Positions 1 through 6,770 of a stretch of 9,055 nucleotides of DNA are shown piece after piece. The notes under the pieces are model-generated. The model was not told where the DNA came from and made no database searches. It was given only the letters and a program-made list of their open reading frames with translations. Where the stretch lies: contig JACCSI010000199.1 in assembly GCA_013813075.1 (NCBI GenBank), positions 1-9,055 on the forward strand, read 5' to 3'. Made by a program: the position numbers and the translations under genes. The stretch is from Acidobacteriota bacterium. GTDB lineage: Bacteria; Acidobacteriota; Vicinamibacteria; Vicinamibacterales; UBA2999. Position 1 is the first letter of the stretch, and every line of letters starts with the position of its first letter.

Positions 1-1355
1 CCGGTGCCCTGCAGAATGCCACCCGATGAGAATGCGCTCTGATGGACGGTCACCTCGGGCCCGAAGCCGCTCAACTCATCAAACGTATCGACGTCGGAGC
101 CACTCTTGTTGTTGTAGGAAAAAAGAAACTGCGTGCTCAACCTGGAAGTCCAGATGGAGTCCAGCCTGGTGGTGAACAGGCCGCCGCCGGTTGACGAGAA
201 TCGCGTGGGATGCGTGTGATGCTCCCGGTTGTCGTTGATCGTGACCCGATCATCGGAGGCGGACGTGAGCAGGTTGTGAATCGGAGTCAGCTGCATCGTC
301 CCTTTGGCGAACCACTGTGTCGCTTTGGTCTGATTGTTGAACGGCACGAAATCGGTGCGAAACGCCTGCAGGTGCTCGAGGTTTGCGGGGGTTCGGCTGA
401 TGGCGTTCGTCAAACGGTTGACGCGAATCGAGCCGAAAAACCAGACGCGATCTCGCTTGATCGGACCGCCCAACGAACCATCCCATTGGTAGACCTGTTG
501 AACGGTCGGGGTGCCGCCCCCACCGGCTCTGGCACTCTGTGTGTTATCTCCGTTCCACGCCATGGGCTGCAGCGTCGAAGTCGCCTGGCCGTGAAATGCG
601 TTGCCGCCGCTCGGGGTCACGATGTTCACGTTGATTCCGGTGCCCATCGGCGAGGCCGCGTCCACACCGCCCGTTTTCATCTCGACGTCGCCAATCGAGT
701 CGGTGCTCATATTGATGAACGTGGGCTGGGCATCGTAGTAGGACACCGCATTCGCCCCGTCGATACTGATGGCGTGGGTCCAGTGGCCCGATCCCCGGCC
801 GTGATACACCTGTCGGCCACTGTTGTCATCGAACGGCCGTGAATAGATTCCCGGCGTCAGTTCGAGCACGTCTGACCAGTTGCGCCGCGACGACAGCGGG
901 ATCTCGCGCTGGAACTCGCCGCTCACGAGGACGCTGCTGATCGGCGCGGAGGTTTCAACCATCGGCGAGTCCGCGGTCACGGTCACGTTCTCTGACAGGG
1001 AACTGACCTGCAGTGTGACGTTGACGGTGAAGGTCGCGCCGGCTCGAACGACGATACCGGCGCGGTTGGACGTGGCGAAGCCGGCGAGGTCGGCCTTGAC
1101 CGAATATTCGCCGGGGGGAAGGCTCCACAGCCGGTAATATCCCGTTCCGTCCGATACCGCAACGCGTTCGCCCTGTAGCGCGGGACCCGTCGCGGTCACT
1201 GTGACACCGGGTAGGACGCCGCCCTGCGCGTCGGTCACGTTGCCGACCAATGTGCCGTCCCCGGTCTGCGCGGCGGCAGTGGCACCCACCAGCCAGACCG
1301 CACACGCAGTCATCAGGACGATGCGGTAGAACACCTTGCCGTGAATCGATCGCAT
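1..1355 (-). CDS. Oar-like TonB-dependent receptor with carboxypeptidase-regulatory-like domain, N-terminal part (cut by window edge)
   Basis: An open frame of 451 codons runs from ATG 1355-1353 to the left edge without a stop, so the C-terminal part of the barrel lies outside. Residues 1-30 form a signal peptide (hydrophobic core about 10-28, likely cut after ATAAAQ). Residues about 34-117 are a CarboxypepD_reg-like beta-sandwich (GTLVGNVTDAQGGVLPGVTV, then GYYRLWSLPPGEYSV). Residues about 145-250 are plug-like (EIPLSSRRNWSDVLELTPGI, ending NVNIVTPSGGNAFHG). GGPIKRDRVWFFGSIR at 296-311 is the hallmark seen at the start of Oar-type barrels, and alternating strands follow. Such proteins are outer-membrane receptors or adhesion-type barrels; the substrate cannot be read from sequence. 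The start is well supported by GGAGGT a few bases upstream. The gene lies 81 bases after the DUF1028 gene on the same strand, so readthrough is possible. Family assignment is confident, function is not. Confidence 0.93.
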   Translation of the reverse strand, partial: MRSIHGKVFYRIVLMTACAVWLVGATAAAQTGDGTLVGNVTDAQGGVLPGVTVTATGPALQGERVAVSDGTGYYRLWSLPPGEYSVKADLAGFATSNRAGIVVRAGATFTVNVTLQVSSLSENVTVTADSPMVETSAPISSVLVSGEFQREIPLSSRRNWSDVLELTPGIYSRPFDDNSGRQVYHGRGSGHWTHAISIDGANAVSYYDAQPTFINMSTDSIGDVEMKTGGVDAASPMGTGINVNIVTPSGGNAFHGQATSTLQPMAWNGDNTQSARAGGGGTPTVQQVYQWDGSLGGPIKRDRVWFFGSIRVNRLTNAISRTPANLEHLQAFRTDFVPFNNQTKATQWFAKGTMQLTPIHNLLTSASDDRVTINDNREHHTHPTRFSSTGGGLFTTRLDSIWTSRLSTQFLFSYNNKSGSDVDTFDELSGFGPEVTVHQSAFSSGGILQGT

Positions 1356-1359
1356 ATCT

Positions 1360-1365
1360 ACCTCC
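1360..1365 (-). promoter_or_regulatory. Shine-Dalgarno site of the Oar-like receptor
   Basis: On the minus strand the sequence reads GGAGGT, then four bases, then the ATG at 1355-1353. This is a near-perfect ribosome binding site, and it fixes the start immediately before the signal peptide. Confidence 0.8.
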
Positions 1366-1436
1366 GTGCAGCGGGTCTAGTCACATAGCTTAATGACGCG
1401 ACGAACAATCGACCTGGGCGCTGGTCCTTTATCCTA

Positions 1437-2453
1437 TTACTGGACCCCGACAATCTTGATGAACTCCGGATCCTGGTGCAGGGCTGCGAACGCCTGGTTG
1501 CGTTTGAGCTGGTTCTTGTTGGCGGGGTTCAATTCGACCGCGCGCGCGATGGCGGCAATCGCATTCGCCTTGTCGCCCGTCCGCAAATGAATATTGGCGA
1601 TCGTCACCCAGGCATTGTCGTTGGTGGGTGACGTGTCTCTGGCGGCGAATGCCTTGTGCAAGGCACCTTTGAGATCCGCGGCAGCGATGTTGGCGTTGGC
1701 CTCCGACAGCATTTCTCCTGAACGCACGGCGTGCAGGATGCGACGCAGTTCGCCAAACGGGTCGCGATGCTCGTCGACCCGCAGATCCAGTTCCCGGTCG
1801 CCGTAGCCTTGAATGGCGAGCGGTTTCAGGATCATCAGAGACGCCGACTGCACGCCGCGGCGATCTCCTCCTTCAGACTGCCCCGCCTCGAGGGCACTCA
1901 ACAGGCGTTCGGCGAGTGGGCCAGTCGAGGTCGCGAACGATCGCGCCATGGCCGCGACAACCTCCGGCCCCGCCAGCGTGTTGCCTTGTGCGCAGTAGTT
2001 CTCGCCACAGCGGTGACCCTTCCAATCGCTGATCGTCGCACTCGTGAACGCCGCGGTTCGTCCCTGGCTATCGAGAATGGCCACCTGGCGACTGTCTCGT
2101 CGTTCATCGCTGCGCAGCATCATCTCCAGCGCCTGTTGCGGCAGCATTCCCGCTTCCAGCAACTCGATGCCAATCGCGCTGTACATCGGGTTGGAGGCCG
2201 ATTGATGAGCGATGACCGCCACGCCTCCCTTTCCGCCGCGAGTACGGCTGCCGACCGCGATCGTTTTGGAGTGCACGGCCATACCAAGCTGGCCAGTGGC
2301 CGGATCGCGGCCGATGATGGAAAACGTCCCCTCCTCACCCGGCTCATACGTTTGCGCGTGCGCTGCGCCAGCGAGCAGGACAACGAGAAGCGTTGTCCAA
2401 CAGATGCCCAGCAACAAGAGAGGCTTCACGGCGGAACGTGGCGGCAAGGACAT
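1437..2453 (-). CDS. Exported DUF1028 family protein with C-terminal TPR segment
   Basis: 338 residues from ATG 2453-2451 to TAA 1439-1437. The frame stays open upstream to 2600, but ATG 2453 is preferred because it starts directly at a signal peptide (MSLPPRSAVK, then hydrophobic PLLLLGICWTTLLVVLLAGA, cut near AHA-Q33); the upstream extension is arginine-rich and shadow-like. The ribosome site is weak. Residues about 42-225 match DUF1028: TFSIIGRDPATGQLGMAVHS, a QSASNPMYSAIG segment, QGNTLAGPEVVAAMARSF, and GGDRRGVQSASLMI. I recall this family as belonging to the Ntn-hydrolase clan, with Thr after the initiator Met as the likely nucleophile; no substrate is established. Residues about 262-312 form a TPR-like helical pair (AWVTIANIHLRTGDKANAIA, then AVELNP). 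Known relatives are often cytoplasmic, so the secreted TPR form is a variant. It sits between two TonB-dependent receptor genes on the same strand. Confidence 0.9.
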   Translation of the reverse strand: MSLPPRSAVKPLLLLGICWTTLLVVLLAGAAHAQTYEPGEEGTFSIIGRDPATGQLGMAVHSKTIAVGSRTRGGKGGVAVIAHQSASNPMYSAIGIELLEAGMLPQQALEMMLRSDERRDSRQVAILDSQGRTAAFTSATISDWKGHRCGENYCAQGNTLAGPEVVAAMARSFATSTGPLAERLLSALEAGQSEGGDRRGVQSASLMILKPLAIQGYGDRELDLRVDEHRDPFGELRRILHAVRSGEMLSEANANIAAADLKGALHKAFAARDTSPTNDNAWVTIANIHLRTGDKANAIAAIARAVELNPANKNQLKRNQAFAALHQDPEFIKIVGVQ

Positions 2454-2480
2454 AACGATCCGTAACCGATGTCCGGCTCT

Positions 2481-2507
2481 TGTATATGAAAGTGCCAGGA
2501 TTGACAA
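2481..2507 (-). promoter_or_regulatory. Possible sigma-70-like promoter for the DUF1028 gene
   Basis: In the 130-base gap between the upstream receptor stop and the DUF1028 start, the minus strand carries TTGTCA (2507-2502) and TATACA (2486-2481). This is the most A+T-rich spot of the gap. The 15-base spacer is shorter than the usual 16-18. The position, about 28 bases before the start codon, suits a short leader. It would let the DUF1028 gene be transcribed apart from the operon upstream. Consensus motifs for this phylum are poorly known, so this is tentative. Confidence 0.35.
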
Positions 2508-2583
2508 GCGGCTTCGCCCACGGAGCCGGCGGGCGTGACGTCGAAGCACTGGCGCTGGTCCGCGAGCGCAACCTTCTGCGCGG

Positions 2584-5055
2584 TTAGCGCCCGGAACCAA
2601 TCACGAACCCGATCGATCGTTCGACGGGGTTGTATGCCGTGCCGTAGAACGGCGACGTGATGTTCGACTGGATGTCGCGCTGCGCAGAATCGCCCAGCAG
2701 GTTGTAAACCTTGATGCCGGCGCGGAATCGGTATTTCTTGAATTGCCAGGGACGCGCGACGGAAAAATCCAGCGTGCGCACTGCCGGGAGGCGGCCGGCG
2801 CGGCTGCGCGGGCCGACGAAATCCTGGAACTCGTTCACTGCCGACCAGGGGAAGCCCGAGCGCAATTCCATCACGGGGGCGATGTCCCACTTGCCCGGCA
2901 GGCCCACCGTGCCGCGAAGCAGCAGTCGATGCCGCACGTCGGTCGAGATCAGGTTGTGCTCGTTGGCGCGGACCAGGGGATTGCGGAAGTTGCCGTAGAA
3001 CTCGTCGTAATTGTTCAGATCCGCCGTACCCCGCGCCCAGACATACGACATGGTCAGATCGCGGCGCTCGCCACCGAGATATCGGACAGTGGACTCGAAT
3101 TCCCTGTACCGCGACGAGCCGCTGCTCGACAGACGCAAGGCGCCGGCGGCCGGATCGGGCGAGAGTGTGTGCTCGTGTGATCCCAGGCGGCCCAGGAACG
3201 CGACTTTCAGCAGGACCCGCCGGCCGAACCGCTGGTCCCACTCGATGTTGCCGACTTCGGCTTCCGGCGTGCGCAGCGGACCATCGAGCTGGTTCGTCAG
3301 GGTCACCGGGCTGCCGATGAGCGATCCGCCCGGCCCGAAGCGCGAGCTGGTGCGCGGCTCGAACGACTCGAACGCGCCGACGTTTAACGGCGTGCGCTGG
3401 GCGAACTTGCCGAATCCGCCGCGGATGATGGCACGGCCGTCGGGGAGCACCGCGATCGCGGCCCCGGCCCGCGGCGACCAGTTCACCCCTTCCACGAGCA
3501 CATCGCGATCGGCGCGCAGGCCAAGCTCGAACGTGAGTCGCGAACTGAGCCGCCAGCGGTCCTGTGCGAAGACCGCGAACTCGGTCCCCCGGACATGCTG
3601 TTGCGACGGCTCGCCGAAGTCGAGTCGCTCCGCGAGAGAGCCATCGATGCGACGCGACTCGACCGGCCGGCTCGCACTCGAGCCCGTGTACTCTGACCGC
3701 TGGAGGTCGGTGCCGAACTTGAAGACGTGCTGGCCGCTCAGGAAATCCCGCGACAGGCTCAAGGCCTCGACCCACTGGTAGCTGCGGACGTTGCGTTGCT
3801 GGTCGTTGAAGAAGCCGCCGCGTTGCGTCTCGGGCGCGTACACCATGGGCGTGTGGTTCCCACTCTTCACTTCGATCTCGAACTGCCGGATCGACACCGT
3901 AGATTCGAGGACGAGGTCCGGGAAAATTGCCAGCCGATCGACCGCGCCACCGGACCACCCTTCCTGCAGGAACTCTGCGGTCGTTTCAGGCGGCCGGAAC
4001 GTGTTCATCGTCGCGTGATTGATCTCGCGCGGAAACACGATCAGCGCGCCACTCAGGACGTGCCTGGCCGACAGGATGTTGTCGACGCGCGTGAACGAAT
4101 CAAAGCTGCGAAGACCCACCTCCGGCTGGTCTGGCAAGCTTTTGACGGGCGTGGCCACGTAGCGGAACTGGACATCCTGCGCCAGGAAGACGCGGTCTTT
4201 GCGGATCGGCCCCCGAATGGAAACCCGCGGCTCAAAGCCGCGAATGCTTCTCAGCAGGCCGCGAAAGCGTGGCACCAGGTTACCGACCGAGAAGTCCCAG
4301 TCGTTGGTGCCTCCTCTCGTGCGAATCTGCGTCACGCTGGTGGAGAATCGTCCGTATTCAGCCGCGAACGGGTTCGCCAGTACTTCCACGGATTCAACAC
4401 TCTGCGTCGGCAAGTCGAGGTCGAAATCGCCCGTCGACGGGTCGATCAGGCTGGCGCTACTGATCTGCAAGGCCCCCTGCGTCGGGTAGCCGCCTTTGAT
4501 GCGCAGTCGCCCATTGGCATCGCGTACCACGCCAGGGAGGAGCGGCAGCAGGCTGCGGAAATCATCGCCCTCGAGCGGCGCGGTCTCGAACAGTGAGCCG
4601 GAGAGCATGTCGCTCATCGAAACCGGTTGCACGCTGTCGGTGGGAGACGGGGTTGCCGCCCGAACCTGGACACCGGGTAACACGAACGTCAGTTTCGCGT
4701 CGAGGATGACCTGCGCCGTTTCGTTCGGGCGCACGACGAAGACCGTGGAATCCCGCTCGACGAAGCCCGGCCCGGACGCCGTGATGATGTATCGGCCGCT
4801 TGGAACATCCGGAAAGCTGACCTGCCCGGCACCGTCGGTTTCGGTGATGGCGATGACGATGCGTTGATCCGGGTCGCGGAGTTCCACCCGTATTCCCGGC
4901 ATGTGCACGGTGCCCTCGAGCGTTGTGATGGTCGCCACGACACGCCCGCTGGTTTCCGGCTGTGAGGTGTTGCCGGCCCCGGCCGCACCGAGCGCCGGGC
5001 CACAGAGCCACACGAGAAGAATCGCGACGCCGACGCACCTGCCGCTGTTGCTCAT
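2584..5055 (-). CDS. TonB-dependent receptor with carboxypeptidase-regulatory-like domain (full length)
   Basis: 823 residues from ATG 5055-5053 to TAA 2586-2584. The frame is open further upstream, but that part overlaps the preceding gene. ATG 5055 starts a clear signal peptide (core VGVAILLVWLCGPALGAAGA) after a weak GAGAA ribosome site. Residues about 35-120 form a carboxypeptidase-regulatory-like domain (MPGIRVELRDPDQRIVIAIT, FPDVPSGRYIITASGPGFVE). Residues about 140-250 form the plug (DDFRSLLPLLPGV, RIKGGYPTQGALQI, VESVEVLANPFAAEYGRFST). From about 255 the protein is barrel-like, with RGPIRKDRVFLAQD at 281-294. This is smaller than the common Oar-type proteins of about 1,000 residues or more. 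It lies 13 bases after the kinase-like gene, so it is the last gene of a three-gene unit. The last residues are GFVIGSGR, without the terminal aromatic residue common in outer-membrane barrels. No TonB box is evident, and the ligand is unknown. Confidence 0.93.
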   Translation of the reverse strand: MSNSGRCVGVAILLVWLCGPALGAAGAGNTSQPETSGRVVATITTLEGTVHMPGIRVELRDPDQRIVIAITETDGAGQVSFPDVPSGRYIITASGPGFVERDSTVFVVRPNETAQVILDAKLTFVLPGVQVRAATPSPTDSVQPVSMSDMLSGSLFETAPLEGDDFRSLLPLLPGVVRDANGRLRIKGGYPTQGALQISSASLIDPSTGDFDLDLPTQSVESVEVLANPFAAEYGRFSTSVTQIRTRGGTNDWDFSVGNLVPRFRGLLRSIRGFEPRVSIRGPIRKDRVFLAQDVQFRYVATPVKSLPDQPEVGLRSFDSFTRVDNILSARHVLSGALIVFPREINHATMNTFRPPETTAEFLQEGWSGGAVDRLAIFPDLVLESTVSIRQFEIEVKSGNHTPMVYAPETQRGGFFNDQQRNVRSYQWVEALSLSRDFLSGQHVFKFGTDLQRSEYTGSSASRPVESRRIDGSLAERLDFGEPSQQHVRGTEFAVFAQDRWRLSSRLTFELGLRADRDVLVEGVNWSPRAGAAIAVLPDGRAIIRGGFGKFAQRTPLNVGAFESFEPRTSSRFGPGGSLIGSPVTLTNQLDGPLRTPEAEVGNIEWDQRFGRRVLLKVAFLGRLGSHEHTLSPDPAAGALRLSSSGSSRYREFESTVRYLGGERRDLTMSYVWARGTADLNNYDEFYGNFRNPLVRANEHNLISTDVRHRLLLRGTVGLPGKWDIAPVMELRSGFPWSAVNEFQDFVGPRSRAGRLPAVRTLDFSVARPWQFKKYRFRAGIKVYNLLGDSAQRDIQSNITSPFYGTAYNPVERSIGFVIGSGR

Positions 5056-5068
5056 AAAGTTCTCGTGG

Positions 5069-6757
5069 CTAGCGCTGCGCCTCGTCGGGCAATCGCTCCA
5101 ACCCGACCAGCATCCAGCCTGGAGAGGTACGACGGAAGAAAACACGCACGGGGCGGGCCCACGCTGGATGCGCCGCGTCGGTCGCCTTGATGTCGATCCG
5201 CACGAACGACCCCTCCGCGGCCGGCAGGCTGCCGGGCGCATTCGCCCCTTCGCGCGGCGACCTGACCGGCTCGCCGATTGGGGTGACAGCAGCGGTCGTA
5301 TTGTCAAACCTGAACCATGCCATTTCGTAGCTCGCCGGCGCTTTCGCGAACCCCGCCATCACGGCGGCGTTCGTGAACGTCACCGCCCCCGATGCATCGA
5401 GCGCAGGCTCGATGATGGGGTTGACATCGGTCAGCCAGGCCCGGCCGATGGCGTTGCGGCGCGCGATCAGCGTCTCGGCAATGTGTTTTTCTGCCGCCGC
5501 ATCCGAGTATCGGCCAGTGTGGACCGCGGCCCGGATCATTTCGTCGGTGAACGCCATCACTCGCCGCGCCGCCCAGAACGTATCGTCGGCGCGCGCGCGC
5601 CGAAACGCAGGATTCGGGACACGGGGTTTCCACGCCGGCGGATCGAACCGGTCGGCCGAGAAGTGCCCGACCGAGTGGTAATTCGGGTAGCTGATGAAGT
5701 GGAATCCCGGGATATACAGCCCCAGACTCAGTATGCCCCTCCCAACCTGAGCCGGATCGGCGATGTAGTGGTGCCCTTCGTCGTACTCGCGCGGCTTGAT
5801 GGACGCGCTGCCCATGGTGGAGCCAAAGTCAATCAGGTGATGACGAACCGCGGCCCGGCCGTTCTCGGTGACGAGCGTGTCCAGCGAATTAATCGCCTTC
5901 GTGTCGACGTGATTCGTCCACGCCGCAAAAACGCGCAAGCCGCGCAATTCACGCCGGTGCTCGTGGGGCACCACGTCGTTCGGGTCGTCTGGGCGCGTAC
6001 CGACGTACAGAAACGGGCCGACCGGTGTCCCCGTCAACGCCTTGCTCGCGACGACGCGATAGGAGCCATCTTCCCCTTGCGCCGCGTTGCGCAACAACCG
6101 GTCGATGTCCCTGTCGGTGAGCCGGCGTTCGCCGCCATCGGCTGCGGCGATCGTCGACCGTTCGCCGCCGACGAGGTTCTCGCGCGTCAGTCGCGTGATG
6201 TGGTTCTCGGGGACGTGATAGCCGAGGGCGTGGAACAGCTTGGTCACAACCACTTCGGCGCCGCTGGCCATCTCGCGCCACTTGGGCGGATCGAACTTGA
6301 TGAACCAGCGGTCGTTGTTCGAGTCGAGAATCGTGAAGCCTGGCGTAATGCCGTCGCTCTTTCCCGAGACGATCGTCCACTTGCCAGGTGCGGGGCCATT
6401 CCCGGTATCGGGCCCTTTGGCGACCTCCTCAACGGTCATCGGCCGCGTGCCGATGATTCGGTTGGTGAACCAACTCGAGTCGGGTACTTCGTCAATGGTG
6501 TTGACGTTCATTGCCCGTCGGTTCAGGTCCGGGTCGCCGGGATTGCCGAACAGGTTCCGGCTCTCGTCATACACGAGGTTTACCGATTTCGCCCGAACGC
6601 TCATCGCGTCCTGCGAATCCACCACTCGTGTGATCGGATCATCGGCGTAGAAGGTCGGGCGTTGGCCGTTGATGGCGACAGAAATCCCGGCGACGGTTGC
6701 CGCGGCACACAGCAGACGCGTCAACGTCCTACCGGCCGTTTGGGACGTGAAACCCAT
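5069..6757 (-). CDS. Exported protein with kinase-like catalytic motifs (HipA/FAM20-like fold suspected)
   Basis: 562 residues from ATG 6757-6755 to TAG 5071-5069. Residues 1-30 are signal-peptide-like (TRLLCAAATVAGISVAIN), placing the protein in the periplasm or on the surface; no proper lipobox is seen. It carries a set of kinase-type motifs in the right order: a glycine-containing stretch SGKSDGITPGFTI (131-143), a beta-strand lysine in WFIKFDPP (K154), a helix glutamate in GAEVVVTKLF (E168), a catalytic-loop-like NHVDTKAINS (282-291, matching HxDxKxxN) and HLIDFGS (D310 as metal ligand in DFG). Spacing of the two aspartates (25 residues) is like that in HipA-type kinases. Residues about 450-562 form a beta-rich extension with WFRFDN and VRVFFRRTSPGWMLVGLER that I do not recognise. 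The kinase fold is inferred from motifs; activity and substrate are unknown. It is tightly packed between a barrel gene and a receptor gene. Confidence 0.8.
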   Translation of the reverse strand: MGFTSQTAGRTLTRLLCAAATVAGISVAINGQRPTFYADDPITRVVDSQDAMSVRAKSVNLVYDESRNLFGNPGDPDLNRRAMNVNTIDEVPDSSWFTNRIIGTRPMTVEEVAKGPDTGNGPAPGKWTIVSGKSDGITPGFTILDSNNDRWFIKFDPPKWREMASGAEVVVTKLFHALGYHVPENHITRLTRENLVGGERSTIAAADGGERRLTDRDIDRLLRNAAQGEDGSYRVVASKALTGTPVGPFLYVGTRPDDPNDVVPHEHRRELRGLRVFAAWTNHVDTKAINSLDTLVTENGRAAVRHHLIDFGSTMGSASIKPREYDEGHHYIADPAQVGRGILSLGLYIPGFHFISYPNYHSVGHFSADRFDPPAWKPRVPNPAFRRARADDTFWAARRVMAFTDEMIRAAVHTGRYSDAAAEKHIAETLIARRNAIGRAWLTDVNPIIEPALDASGAVTFTNAAVMAGFAKAPASYEMAWFRFDNTTAAVTPIGEPVRSPREGANAPGSLPAAEGSFVRIDIKATDAAHPAWARPVRVFFRRTSPGWMLVGLERLPDEAQR

Positions 6758-6764
6758 AAGCGGT

Positions 6765-6770
6765 CCTCCT
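6765..6770 (-). promoter_or_regulatory. Strong Shine-Dalgarno overlapping the upstream stop codon
   Basis: The minus strand reads TAGGAGG, in which the TAG stop of the barrel gene (6771-6769) shares bases with AGGAGG (6770-6765). The ATG of the kinase-like gene follows seven bases later at 6757. A terminating ribosome would sit on the next start site, so the two genes are probably translationally coupled and made in fixed proportion. Confidence 0.8.

Noticed and set aside
1356..1436. Terminator or separate promoter between the DUF1028 gene and the next receptor
   Set aside because: The best stem (GACC/GGTC) is only four base pairs without a T tract, and the best promoter-like pair (TTGTTC with TATGTG) matches poorly.
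2484..2500. TGGCAC sequence as a sigma-54 (-24/-12) promoter before the DUF1028 gene
   Set aside because: The -12 element lacks the required GC at the right distance; ATATAC is found instead.
2454..2600. Longer N-terminus for the DUF1028 protein starting at 2600
   Set aside because: The 49 extra residues are basic and low in complexity, would overlap the end of the receptor gene, and would bury the signal peptide.
2426..3958. Minus-strand 510-codon frame overlapping the receptor in another frame
   Set aside because: The translation is Arg/Pro/Ala-rich with no domain. The receptor frame carries recognisable barrel segments over the same bases and has the better start and end.
5056..5307. Longer N-terminus for the full-length receptor starting at 5307
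   Set aside because: The extension overlaps the kinase-like gene by over 200 bases and is Arg-rich. The signal peptide begins at ATG 5055.
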